Position numbers and translations under genes: made by a program
Notes under the pieces: generated by a model
Told to the model about the DNA's origin: nothing
The model's database searches: none
What the model saw: the letters and a program-made list of their open reading frames with translations, nothing else
Part shown: positions 1 to 10,805 of the stretch, piece after piece
Numbering within the stretch: the first letter of the stretch is position 1
How the letters are laid out: each line of letters opens with the position of its first letter
Origin: Drosophila pseudoobscura
Lineage: Eukaryota > Arthropoda > Insecta > Diptera > Drosophilidae
Assembly: GCF_009870125.1 (NCBI RefSeq)
Contig: NC_046679.1
Coordinates: 22,506,001 to 22,570,000, forward strand
Reading direction: 5' to 3'
DNA: 64,000 nucleotides

Positions 1-577
1 GCAGTCCCAACGGAATCTCCCGGTATAGTCATCTGGGCGATGGCTGCCTGGATCTGATTCTCGTCAAGAAGACCTCTCTGCTCAATAACGTGAGATTTCT
101 GTTGAATACAGCCGGCCGAAGTGGAGATATAGTAAGTATCTAAGTGCTTTGCGCTGGAAGTGTACTAACACAATTTGTTTTACAGCGAAATTTGCCCTTT
201 GTGGATGTCTATCGCACAAGAAAGTTCCAGTTTAGGACATTCGCAGCGGCCAATGGTGAGGACTACAGCATTGCAGGCTCTTGCCAGCCCATAGCACAGG
301 CGGAGGTCGGCAGCAGCTCCTCCTCAGAGTATTCCAGCTGGAACTGTGATGGCGAGGTGGTCACCGACTTGGACATAACCATGAGGTATTGCCTCTTGAG
401 ATTCCCTCCAGCAAAAGCTAATGATCGTCCTCTCTCGCACCTTCCAGATCGCATTGCCAGCTTATAGAGGTCTTCATGCGCGGTCCGCATTCCTATAGCA
501 AGCCGCTCAAGAGCGGCACTGCCCCCTCAACGCCAGCCAGCTCCAGCGACAATGTGTATTGCTGCTGCAAGGACTAG
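1..577 (+). CDS. Cerk: Ceramide kinase, C-terminal part (5' truncated)
   Basis: This is the C-terminal part of ceramide kinase, which phosphorylates ceramide to ceramide-1-phosphate. Exons are <1-131, 186-385 and 448-577, with donors GTAAGT (132) and GTATTG (386) and acceptors TTTTACAG and CTTCCAG. The first complete codon is at position 3 and the stop is TAG 575-577. The reading begins SPNGISRYSHLGDGCLDLIL, where GDG..DLIL is typical of the diacylglycerol/ceramide kinase fold. It continues with LPFVDVYRTRKFQF, then SSWNCDGEV and HCQLIEVFMRG, which match the end of animal CERK proteins (PFxxVYRxKKFQF, SSWNCDGEV, HCQL). The protein ends VYCCCKD. The catalytic domain and start codon lie left of the window. 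Prosbeta7 follows 1.5 kb downstream on the same strand. The family assignment is secure; only the length of the missing part is unknown. Confidence 0.94.
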
Positions 578-895
578 AAGAAGCTTTAAACACAAATTAA
601 TCTAAACCTAAATCTAAACCAATTGGCCGTGACAAGTAGCTTGTAGTTTTGCGTAGGGTATTCGTATTTGTACTCGTAGGGGTCTCCCCTCAATTATTAT
701 TGTTTTAGCATAGCTCAAAAGAAACCATGTAACTGATATTCTTGACTGTATTACGGCATCTGAAAGATGCGCCAAGCAAACGGAAACATTCCAATCCCCA
801 AAGGAAAGGTCTGCATTATACATACACTGAAATATATGAAATATACATATATATTATATATTGGTATACTGGCAATAAAAACAAAGTGTTATAAT
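578..895 (+). terminator. Cerk 3' UTR and poly(A) signal
   Basis: The non-coding tail after the Cerk stop contains a canonical AATAAA at 874-879, followed by a GT-rich stretch. Cleavage is therefore expected near 890-900. The exact cleavage site is inferred. Confidence 0.6.
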
Positions 896-1900
896 GTTTA
901 AATTCAAAATTAAAATTGTTTGCTCTTTTAAGAAATGGATAATTTCGTCTGTCCAACCTATTAAATTCCGATAGCTTTCGGCACACGTATTTATCAGTAT
1001 CTAAAGATTTCAGATTTGTCTGTAAATTAAACAGGAACCCGAATAATTGATCTACATTTCTGTTGGGCCAGCTCTGAAGCAGTCCGGGTTATACATATGT
1101 ATGTATATCTCACAAACTGCGATCCAATCCATATCCTATGTATTCATGTCGAACAGAGAATATTATGAAACTTGAAGAATTTTAGCGGAGTTCAGATGAA
1201 AGATATCTTGGTTACCTATTTTGTAAGGAAAAAAAGGGATGGATATGCAAGAATACAAACATAGGGTATACAAGTGTCCAGACTCCATAAATGTGCTGTT
1301 GATATGTAGCAATTGCGTAGTTACCGTGTCGTAACCATGTAGAGGGGGCTTAATGGGCTAAATTCGTTGCATCCCTGATTTGGTATTTTTTGAGGTCAAA
1401 ATTCATCTATTAAATAACATTTTTAAAGGTTTATTTAAGAACAAGAGATATATAAACTTTTCGCCCTCTCAAATCGTACTTACGTGCATCATTTATTCCA
1501 ATGGATTGTATTTAAATCCTTTTCGATCATTCACTTTCAAACCATTTCTATTTGGCGCTCAAGTTTGGTGACACTTGCTCTCTTTTTTTTTTTGATTTGA
1601 TCTCTATTTTGTGATGGGATATCCTCCCTTCGTGTAGGGATTTTCCCTCGCCACCATATGCTTTTTTAGCTCAACAATATCCCTACATTCCATACTCACT
1701 TTGACCTTTTTCGCTAAATGCTTTTTTTAGACAAAATCCAATAAAAGCAAGTATTTAAAACAAGCCAGTCAAGTGGAAATTGATCCAACAATCGTATAAA
1801 ATTATGTGGAAATTGCTAAATGTTCTATATAGATGGTAATATTTTACGGAATATCAAAATTGAGGAATAGGTATGAAAGAACTTGAATTCGTCAGGTTTT
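896..1900. other. Cerk-Prosbeta7 intergenic DNA
   Basis: AT-rich spacer of about 1 kb. It holds short open frames with no recognisable protein, poly(T) runs (for example near 1,581-1,592) and no transposon ends that I can identify. Nothing in it is assignable to a gene. Confidence 0.5.
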
Positions 1901-1901
1901 T

Positions 1902-1995
1902 TGCGGTATATTTTTTAAATGAGATGGTATGTTTCGGTATATTTCTGAGGGTCAGACGGTATGTTTTAACGATAAGTCCGCTGGTCACATTGTTT
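1902..1995 (+). promoter_or_regulatory. Prosbeta7 housekeeping core promoter (Ohler motifs 6 and 1)
   Basis: A perfect match to Ohler motif 6 (KTYRGTATWTTT) lies at 1,933-1,944 (TTCGGTATATTT). Near-matches lie at 1,902-1,913 (TGCGGTATATTT) and about 1,956-1,967. A near-match to Ohler motif 1 (YGGTCACACTR) is at 1,981-1,990, CTGGTCACAT. These motifs mark TATA-less housekeeping promoters in Drosophila. They sit about 90-175 bp upstream of the Prosbeta7 ATG, so transcription probably starts near 1,985-2,030. Confidence 0.65.
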
Positions 1996-2077
1996 ATTTG
2001 TGCTCGTCATTCTCCGGCAAAAAATCGCTAACAATTTAAGATTTTCTATTATTATTATTAAAAACGAGTAAATTAAC

Positions 2078-3009
2078 ATGTTGAACAACTACAACAGCAT
2101 GGCCCAGCCTTTGTGGCAGAATGGACCCACACCCGGGGCGTTCTACAACTTCACTGGCGGACAGCAGCATACCCAGAAGTTGCCAAAAGAGCTGACCGCG
2201 GCAGGCCCTTTCGGAACAAAGCGCAGCACGTAGGGTGCCATTGACTATATTGAATCCACTTCATAATTCATACTACTTCCTTCCTCAGCTCTTCCATTAC
2301 CACAGGCTCCTCCGTTTTGGGAATACGATACGATGGCGGCGTCATGATTGCTGCTGACACACTGGTCTCCTACGGCTCTCTGGCACGCTACCAGAACATT
2401 TTGCGCGTATTTCCCATTAACAATAACATCATTTTGGGCGGCGGTGGCGACTTTGCTGATATACAGTCGATCAAGCGCACTATTGACCAGAAGATGATCG
2501 AGGATCAGTGCTATGCGGATGGTATCACCATGAAGCCCAAGGCTCTGTCCAGCTGGCTGACGCGTGTCCTCTACAATCGTCGCTCGCGCATGAACCCCTT
2601 GTACATTGATGTGGTTGTGGGCGGCATTGAGCAGGATGGTACGCCATACCTGGCCAATGTAGATTTGCGTGGACGTGCATATGAGGATTATGTGGTGGCC
2701 ACAGGATTCGCACGCCATTTGGCTCTGCCTTTAGTCCGCGAACGCAAGCCAAAGGATCGTGAATTCACAGCCGAAGAGGCTTCCGAATTGGTGGGACATA
2801 GACTGCAATTCCGTCCTAAACAATTTAATGATTGTAATCCTTGTTTTTGTTTTTAGATCCGTAAATGCATGGAGGTGCTCTACTATCGTGATACCCGCAA
2901 CATGGCCCAGTACACTGTTGGCGTGTGCAACGCCAGCGGCACCACCATCGATGGACCCTGCAAGGTCAGCGAGAACTGGACCTTTGCCGCCACCATCAAG
3001 GGATATTAG
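2078..3009 (+). CDS. Prosbeta7: 20S proteasome subunit beta-7 (PSMB4 type)
   Basis: This encodes a non-catalytic beta subunit of the 20S proteasome core, orthologous to human PSMB4. Exons are 2,078-2,229, 2,289-2,790 and 2,857-3,009. The donors are GTAGGG and GTGGGA, and the acceptors are TTCCTCAG and TTTTTAG. The joined frame gives 268 aa, the usual fly length. Residues 1-54 form the propeptide, starting MLNNYNSMAQPLWQNGP. The beta-fold then begins near TTGSSVLGIRYDGGVMIAAD (55-74). Later landmarks are GGGGDFADIQSIKR, LYNRRSRMNPLYIDVVVGG, DYVVATGFARHLA and CMEVLYYRDTRN, and the protein ends ENWTFAATIKGY. The start at 2,078 is chosen because the N-terminus matches the fly orthologue as I remember it. 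The gene converges with the TMEM9-type gene on the opposite strand. Identification is secure. Confidence 0.97.
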
Positions 3010-3090
3010 AGTAAAACTCCGATAGAGCCGATAGAATGTATGATTTAAGCTTGTGGCGGTTTTTCGATGAATAAAAATTACTTTTCCAAT
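3010..3090 (+). terminator. Prosbeta7 3' UTR and poly(A) signal
   Basis: The tail is short. AATAAA at 3,070-3,075 lies 61 nt after the stop and predicts cleavage near 3,085-3,095. Only about 160 bp separate this point from the stop codon of the converging minus-strand gene. Confidence 0.7.
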
Positions 3091-3251
3091 CAACAATTCA
3101 TTTACATGTAATATATTTAAATAAATTGTGGCTAGATATATGATAATTTTGATCAAACTAATGAGTGGCCAATATGGTTTACTGCTTGGAATACATGTCT
3201 TAAGTCGCCTTCGCTGCTAATCCACCTTTTGCTTAAAGTCCCCTGCTGGTC

Positions 3252-4493
3252 TCAGTTGAGCATGGTGTGCCTGTCGTAGATGTGGCGTCTTTGCTCTCGC
3301 ACTTGTCGCTTCCATTTGTCCTGCTGGTGGCCCACGCGATTGAGGACATTGGCTCTGGCGCTGAGCTCTTGGTTAGTGGCAGCGGGCATGGGCGGTGTCG
3401 GCTCATCCTGGGAGGCAGAAAAGAAAAAGTGAAAGATTTTCGCATTAGTTGGGGAATAAAGGAAATTAATGGGTTGGTTGTGGCTTAAAAGAAACTCAAT
3501 CAGTGGGTTAGTTGTGTCGCGGCGAGGCGATGGGGTGCGGGGGGTTAGGGGAACATAAACGTAAAAATGAAACAAAAAAGGTTCGCAATTAAAATCTATT
3601 CAAATGTGTGGTGCTTCTTTATTGTCAACTAGTTCAGCCTCATCATCATCATCAATATCAGGGGCTGTAACTAGTAGACTATACTGTATGCCTGCATATT
3701 TCTTAGAATGTTTGCTATGTACATCTTCATTGGTGTGCTCCTGGTAATTGGCCTTTACGCGCTTATTCAGCAATGGATCCAAGCACATCAGGAAGAGCAT
3801 ATATATCACTAAAATGGATATTATCCAAATCACAATGATGACAACGACCTGTGGATGGGAAACGGAGTATATTAGAGGGGTGTGGGGGTTGGTTGGTGGG
3901 GGTTTAACGAAGCTACCTTTATAAGTGTCGTATTGCGCGCCACATGGGAGCACTTGCACTCGGCGCAGATTGGCAGCTCCTTGCCATTGGCATCCAGACG
4001 AGGAAGCAAAGCCCCAGCACAGACACTGAAAAAGAGGAATACAGATTAAAGATAAAAGCAAATTGCAGTGTAGTGTAGAATGGGATTTACTTACCATTCT
4101 GTTGCTGGGTTCGCTGTGCTGCTGGTATTGGAAGAACTATGGCCAGGAGCAGGCGTGATAATAGCTTTCGGTGGCGCCGCGGCCGTTGGAGCAGGAGTCA
4201 CGACACTTTGTTTTGGTGCTGGACCACTTGCTGCTCCTGCTGCCACTCCTGCTCCTGCTATCGCTGCTGCACCCGCTGGCGGCAACGCACCTCCTTGGCT
4301 TGCGTTGTTGCTGCTGCTGCCACCACCCACTGGCAGGGTTTGTGAAGCACTCTCAGCCTTTGTTGACGAAACAAATAGTGAAGTCATGTGATGCTCGCTA
4401 TACAAACCGGTTTTCGGCACTCACCCATGTCACGCCAACTAAATAACATATCGCCAGTAACACAGCGTAGATGAACAGACGCTTGTGTGCCAT
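3252..4493 (-). CDS. TMEM9-family type I membrane protein (lysosomal/endosomal)
   Basis: Minus-strand exons, 5' to 3', are 4493-4425, 4357-4095, 4025-3917, 3848-3723 and 3407-3252. They join in frame to 240 aa. Residues 1-23 are a signal peptide (MAHKRLFIYAVLLAICYLVG). Residues 24-110 are a Pro/Ala/Ser-rich luminal linker. A cysteine cluster follows (C111, C113, C131, C134, C136), then a transmembrane helix from about 148 to 168 (VVVIIVIWIISILVIYMLFL). The cytosolic tail carries SARANVLNRVGHQQDKWK and ends IYDRHTMLN, matching TMEM9's RSRANVLNKVEYAQQRW...FDRHVVLS. TMEM9 proteins live in late endosomes/lysosomes and are linked to V-ATPase and CLC transporters; that role is inferred by family. 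The donor at 3,722 (GTACAT) is weak, but it gives the family's tail length. The low-complexity linker is the least conserved part. The gene shares a promoter with the SDF2-type gene. Confidence 0.93.
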
Positions 4494-4784
4494 TAATCTT
4501 TGTTTAATTTCAATTTTCTTCACTTTTATTGGGTTATTTTAGTGAAAATTTCGTTTCGGGATGATATCGATATTTTGTTTCATTCGACCGATATTTTGCG
4601 ATATGAAAAGCCGATACATCCATCGCCAGGGCATTGCATATATCGATATACTTCTATATCGATACATCCCCAACATCATCGCTAACTTTGTTTGCGTGTT
4701 CAAAGCAAAAAATTAGAAATTGTACAAAATATTGTTACTTTAGATATATAAAACTCAGAAAGAGAGCAAAGACAAGGAAGGAGG
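4494..4784. promoter_or_regulatory. Bidirectional promoter with three DRE sites
   Basis: This 291-bp interval separates the ATGs of the divergent TMEM9-type (-) and SDF2-type (+) genes. It contains three perfect DNA replication-related elements, TATCGATA, at 4,565-4,572, 4,641-4,648 and 4,657-4,664. The DRE is bound by DREF/M1BP-class housekeeping machinery in Drosophila. No TATA box is placed convincingly for either direction. Co-regulation of the pair is inferred. Confidence 0.75.
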
Positions 4785-5557
4785 ATGCTGCACACACTAT
4801 TGCTACCCGTACTGGCCCTGATTAGCTGCCTGAGCATCGTCTCCGGTAAGTGTCAGCGAGAAGCCGCAGAGGCGGCGTTTATGTGGTCTTCTGTGATTGG
4901 CCACGCCGCCCCTTTACAATGCAGAAGTATTATTGATCTATTATCTTTTAATCATCTGCGAGTGTAGCCACCCAAACCAATGTGGTGACGTGTGGCTCCA
5001 TACTAAAGCTCCTCAACTCGGATTACAACTACCGGCTCCACTCACACGACGTGAAATACGGCTCTGGGTCTGGGCAACAGTCGGTGACGGGCGTGGAGCA
5101 AAAGGAGGATGTCAACAGCCATTGGATGATCAAAGCGCAGTCGAATGAGCTGTGCGAACGGGGAGAGCCCATCGCCTGCGGGTACACCATCCGCCTGGAG
5201 CATTTGACCACAAAAAAGAACTTGCATTCGCATCACTTCTCGTCGCCACTCTCCGGCGAACAGGAGGTGTCCGCCTACGGCACGGACGGTGTGGGCGATA
5301 CCGGCGACCACTGGGAGGTGATCTGCACGAATGATAAGTGGATGCGCGATGCACATATTCGGCTGCGTCACATCGACACGGGCATGTACCTGGGAATGTC
5401 GGGACGCTCCTACGGGCGACCCATCTCCGGCCAAATGGAGATCGTAGGACTGCACAGGCCACAGCATGGAACGCGCTGGACCACGGCGGAGGGTCTGTTT
5501 ATTGTGCCCAAGGATAAGGAAAACGATCACGAAGAATACGCTCACACCGAGCTGTAG
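4785..5557 (+). CDS. SDF2-like ER-luminal protein with MIR domains
   Basis: Exons are 4,785-4,845 (donor GTAAGT) and 4,968-5,557 (acceptor GAGTGTAG), joining to 216 aa; human SDF2 has 211. Residues 1-20 form a hydrophobic signal peptide (MLHTLLLPVLALISCLSIVS). Three MIR repeats fill most of the rest. Landmarks are VVTCGSILKLLN, YRLHSHDVKYGSGSGQQSVT, the SHWMIKA region, RLEHLTTKKNLHSHHFSSPL, GDHWEVIC, IRLRHIDTGMYLGMSG and QMEIVG. The C-terminus HTEL is a KDEL-type ER-retention signal. In the family SDF2 acts with ERdj3/BiP in ER protein quality control; that role is inferred. The gene probably corresponds to D. melanogaster CG11999 (from memory). The ATG is preceded by GAGG and in-frame alternatives are absent. 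Confidence 0.96.
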
Positions 5558-5730
5558 TCTCTTCTCATGACTGTGACTGCCCGATTGCCGCCGCATCCTA
5601 CTATTAGTTCATTAATTTATAATTTAGTGGAATTTTTATGTGAAGCGAACGCGAAACCGAAACGAGTTCGATTTGTATTAGACCATCAAATCATGCAACA
5701 AAACCAACAAATTAAATTTACTTAAATGCT
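5558..5730 (+). terminator. SDF2-type gene 3' UTR
   Basis: No AATAAA is seen close to the stop. The best poly(A) hexamer is the variant ATTAAA at 5,711-5,716, followed by T-rich sequence. The cleavage point near 5,730 is a guess. Confidence 0.45.
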
Positions 5731-8700
5731 ATCAAGGGAAGCGCTTTCATATTTCATTTACAAATTGAGGGGCGGAAGATGGTTAATTTGAAAATATTGC
5801 CATTATAAAATGGAATTTTGGTTCCTTCAGCGCATTTTATTGATACAAATAAAAAATAGGAAGGAATATCTTTATCCAACGTGTTCAAATGATCTTAATG
5901 ATTATTAATTGAATATAAATGTTATTGGACTAGAGTATTGGATGACTTAATTTTAGGAATCTATAGGATTCGACTCCTAAAGACCGATTTAACCCGTTCC
6001 CTAATTGATTCCGTACATATATGTATGTGTAGCCTTCACATTCATCTGAAAATAAAGAATAAAAAATCATGTCATGGCTAAAGAACGTAATTGCACACCT
6101 AGTTAGTGGTAATCTGCGAATGTCCAACGAATGCCCAATAACTGACAGCGCATCCTTTACCACGAAACCCGGTGCAGGTACCTGCATACCTCTGGAAACC
6201 TCTGCAATCTGAAGGCGAAGCATCTCTGAATGTCTCGTTCCTTCGTCCCGGCATTGTTTCTATTTGCATGCATACTCGTAAAACAATGGAGCTTATCCCG
6301 ACCATACATAGTAGGTATAAGCTATGTAAATACGTTTTGCCAGTGGTCTCCTCTCGTCTCCGTTCCGCCCCACAAACGCTACGTCCATTATCTGCTCGTC
6401 TGTTTTCTGTTTCTTTTGTTTGTGCCATTGTCAACGCTTTGTCTGCTCATCCTGCCACTGCTCCACCGCCGCTCTGCGCGCTAAGTGAGCTAAGTAAGGT
6501 CAAATGTTAACAGAACCCAACCCATAAGAAACCCAACCCACACATTCATTTATAGATTCTTATAATCGGGTTGTCCTTGTAACCATTTTTGCATAAATAA
6601 GAAGCAGAAACAAAGATGCCTAGGAATTTCTTCTGGAAAGGATGGGAGATCGAGGGATCGACAGATCTTTATCCGAATGTTGCCACGCAGATAAATAACA
6701 GATTTCAATATGATAGGATATATATGCTTAAAATGCTAAAAGTAATGGTCCACTTTCAGGTTTTTCTCAGAATAACTCTTCAAAAGTGAACCCTTTCCAA
6801 TACATTAACCAATCCTTTGTGGCTCCAAAGAGTTTCATAAGAATTCCCATTTGTATACGCGTGTGTATGTAGATGTTCTATAGCCATTCACCTGCGTAAC
6901 GCACTGTTTAAGACAGGGCACAGTGCTTGTGTTTTAATGGAATCATCATTATTGCCACATGCTGTGGCAACATATAATTTAATTTCGCGTCAATTATCTT
7001 TTACAGGTGTTGATAATTTCCGTTCTGTGCGTTTATTGATTTACGTTTATCGCGTTAAATGCTCTCACACACGTGTCCTATACAAGAAATATATTTATAT
7101 TTATAAATATGTACATATATATGTTTGTCTTCCTGCCCTACCCATTGCTATCCTTTGTTGAGCCAGGACACATCCGCCTCCTTCGCATTGTATCCCTTTT
7201 TGTATTGTATTTCCTATGTGACCGTTGATAAGCAGGACTCATCGTGGCAAGGGGTGTGGCAGGGGTGTGGGTGGTAGGTGTGTACATCTACATCCCCTCT
7301 TTATCGATTCCTGTTTATCAGCGGGCAACGGGAATGGGCAAAGGGGCTTCGAGGAGGGGTTCTTTGAGTGACTGAATGACTGACAGATTGACACAAAATG
7401 TTTGAATGTTTCCCTGTTTTTTTGTTTGTTTGTTTGCCTGCCTGCTTGCTTGCTTGATGGTGTGTGTAATGCTTGCTTCTCCTTTCCCTTCTCACACTCT
7501 TATGGAGTGTATGTTGCGTATACGCACGAGTGGCTGGCAACAGCAAGAAAGAAATTTGCTGCATACTTTCAGAAAGGCCAGGGAATTTATTTGTTTATTA
7601 AAGTACGATTCGTATATGAAATATATTAAAAATGCACCCTGTATACAGCATGCAATTTATCATTCATGTCCACACAAATTCTAAGAATTTACAAATTTAC
7701 ATTTCATATTTAAAGTGTAATGCTATACTCTTAATGGGATTTGAAATATACATACATATTTCTGGATACGTACTTATTGCTTATTGCGCTAAGAGGTGGA
7801 ATTTTGTTTGAAAAGAATTGTAAATTGCATAAAAAATCTCCAATTTTCCCATAGTTCCCCTTTAATCCGTCACCTAGACGTCGTAGGCCAATTAAAATCA
7901 TTTTGCCGTCTCAATTGATGTTTGTAGGCCCATACAAGGCCCCTCCCTGCCCATCTAGACCATTCCAGGCCTCTGCTATGCTTCCCGGAGAGACAAACAA
8001 CAACAGCCATTTTCAATTAACGTGGTCACGCGCCTCTCTACAAAACGCAAGAAACATGGCAGCCACCAAAATTAATGGCCAAAACGAAGCGAAAAATTCA
8101 ATCATAAACAGTTACAGTTACATAACACACACGTACACATGTACTCCCCGCCGGAACGTGGAATTCCGTTCTGAATGTGAGTGTCGTATCAGGCAGCCTG
8201 TCAGTCAGTCAGGTCAGTCACTCAACCTTCAGCCCACGCTTTCGAGTGAAAGCGAGATGGAATACACATACATACGTATGTACGACGGGTACTATGCCAT
8301 CGCAGTCGAAGGATGGCTGCTAAAGGAAAAGAGAGAAAGCGAGAGCGGGGAAAACAGCAACAAACAGCTGTTTGCAATTTACAAAGACTTCAACGAAGCC
8401 TAACGGCAAAAGGCAACACGAAGGGAAAGAAGAAGGAGAACAACAGCCACAGCTGAAACATGATAAGAAAAGAGAACAAATGGAATTAAAGCTAGACGAC
8501 CATTAGATGTCCTGTAATGGTTTTTTGAATTAAAAAGATTAAAAAGAATATGTGGAAATCCTTGAACCTAGTTTGAGTCTCTTGCAAATTACAATTTGAT
8601 CAACAAATTATGACAGAAGAGGTAATTTAAAAAGATCTTAACAATCATTGCCCAATCCTTGCTTTCATTTCCGAACCACCCGAAAAAGTGACCATATCCC

Positions 8701-9149
8701 ACCTTTAAGAGTATCTTCGTATAATGAAACAGAAACTAAATGAATTGTATTGTGAGCATTGTAGCGCGCAGTGCACGAAATCTTACGGTATAATTAATAA
8801 ATAATTGCGTGGCGCTGATTGTCTTCGTATAAGTGTGTATGTGTGTATCAGATATGTACATACATGTGCATGGATGTGGGTCTGGGTGCGTGGCCATTGC
8901 CTCTTTCCACATACCACTACATACGCGTATGCGTGGGCGGAACCATAGAGCATTTTGCATTGGCATCGCCCAACGCCAGGGGAATACTCCACGCGCCGTT
9001 CATGACGCTCCCCACTATCTCCTCCGTCTGTCCCTCTGTCTGTCTCTTCGTCTCTTCTGTCCTTCTGGTGTCGTCTCCACTTGTCGTTATCGCTATCGTT
9101 GCGCTTTCTCACTCTCTGTCGGTGTCTCCCTCTCTCTTTTGCATACAGT
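5731..9149. other. Non-coding DNA between the housekeeping cluster and the first putative distal promoter
   Basis: No credible exon is visible on either strand. The stretch contains AT-rich DNA and short microsatellites, such as a TTTG/CCTG/CTTG run at about 7,415-7,456. Open frames here (for example 7,903-8,403) are low in complexity and lack splice signals. It is either intergenic or the start of the very large downstream transcription unit. Confidence 0.5.
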
Positions 9150-9363
9150 TTCTTCTACGCACTTAACATTGAAAACCGAAAACAAGCCCCCAAGTGGAAA
9201 AAAGGCCTACCGTCCAGCAACAACTACAACAGCAGCGCTCTCTCTGGGAGCCTGCGCACTCTCCAACAACAGCAGCAAGTTCACAGAAAGTGGGAGAGAG
9301 AGCAGAAGGGCCGAAGGGCAGGCAGCTAGGGACAGCAGGCCCTCCAAGGTGTCGTCATATAAG
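9150..9363 (+). promoter_or_regulatory. Putative alternative first (non-coding) exon A of the large gene
   Basis: A CT/GAGA-rich stretch (about 9,100-9,140) is followed by CATACAGTTT, which resembles a weak initiator. The next 200 nt are A/C-rich with CAA/CAG repeats, as in fly 5' leaders. The segment ends in a strong donor, TATAAG|GTGAGC, at 9,363/9,364. No acceptor or good coding frame is seen, so a 5' UTR exon fits best. The boundaries, especially the start, are inferred. Confidence 0.35.
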
Positions 9364-10059
9364 GTGAGCCTTACTATCACATATCGGATTAATGGTTTAT
9401 TTTCCGCCCACTTAGATCCGAACTTCCAAACGTTTGGAGTGCAGCGTAAGCAGGCGGCCAAATCTTTACCTTACCTTATGCACATATACCTTGAAGCAGA
9501 CATTCCAACTGTCAGCGAGGTAGAGAGTGAAAGTGTTACAACAACAATAAAGTGAAATTTTTGAAGTTTACAGCGCGCTGTTAGATAACAGCAATGCCGA
9601 ACAGTAGGCAAAGGTTTTGGTGGATAGAAAGGAAAGAATCCAACAAACTTAAAAGAGAACAAGAAACAGGCTATACAGCATATATATAAATATATTTATT
9701 ATAAAATTAACCAATTAATGAAGGATCAGAAATAAGTATGGTCATTATAATGTACTAAGCACCAAAACGATCCCGAAGGAGAGATGTAACTTGAACATAG
9801 ATTTCAATGGGCATATTGTGTGGTTGTTAAAATTCAATTCAGCGCCTTACGGGTCGACATGAGCCCTACAATCTAATCAAAGAACTTTTTAACTGTAAGA
9901 ATTTAACATTATGAGGATGGCACTCCGCTCTGCTAAACTGTTAAAATGCAAGCCACAGGCGGGACAGAGACGGCTCCACAGAGGGAGAGAGAGAGATGTG
10001 TTCTCGTTCTTTTGGTTCTCTGCTCTCTCGGCTTGCTCTCTCTCCCTCTTGTTTGTGTC

Positions 10060-10805
10060 TGTGTGCGGACTTCTAGGTGCTCCGACGTAAATACCGTTAG
10101 CACAGTACATCGTGGACCGTAGAGCGTGCAAGTTTGTGCAATCCGAAAAACAAAACACCGTGCAACTCGAGCCAAACAGAAGACCAACAAACATCTAGCA
10201 AAACAGAGAAAATACACAACAAAAATTAGAAGAAGAAACAGCAACTAAACAAACAAAAGACCCATAAACCCTTTACCCCCCTTGCCCGCCGCCACCAGCC
10301 ACACAAATCCGATAAAAAACAAAATGGCTGCCTTAAAAGCATAGAAAAAAAACAAAAAAAAAATAAAAAAAAAAACGTGAACAAGCAAACGGTTTTAATA
10401 TTTTTGTTCGGAAAATTTGTAAAAGTTTTTCTTCGGCTCAGCTGTGTGTTACATAAATCTCGTTGGATGTGTGCGTGAGTGTGTGAGTGGTGCCCCTCCA
10501 TGCGTGTGCGTGTGTGTGTGTACGGTACAAACAACAGCAAAAGCAACAAATTTTTAGAATAGAAACTCCCCGAAACATTTCGAATTGCGACCTGTATATC
10601 TTTTGTGTGTGGCTTAGTCAATATTTCGGTTCCATTCAATGAAAGCAAAAGCTGTTTTCGGGGTCAATTAAGTGATAGTTTCCACTCGAAAATATAACGC
10701 ATACGCAGCGGTTGACAGAAAGCAGTGTAAGAAGAGAGGTGACCAGCAACAGATCTACCATCTACAAGATACAATCGAAGAAGAACCAGAACCAGTCAAA
10801 GCAAT
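10060..10805 (+). promoter_or_regulatory. Putative alternative first (non-coding) exon B of the large gene
   Basis: GA and CT tracts at about 9,980-10,052 precede a sharp change to A/C-rich, CAA-rich DNA running to 10,805, typical of Drosophila 5' UTRs. The block ends at GCAAT|GTAAGC, a usable donor with GT at 10,806. The frames are closed. The transcription start and exon extent are inferred; expressed-sequence data would decide them. Confidence 0.33.

Noticed and set aside
5042..5596. 184-codon minus-strand frame opposite the SDF2-type gene
   Set aside because: Shadow of a GC-rich coding exon; the plus strand carries clear MIR domains and splice sites.
8833..9555. 240-codon plus-strand open frame
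   Set aside because: Low-complexity Cys/Ser/Leu composition over GT and CT microsatellites, and it crosses a strong splice donor at 9,364.
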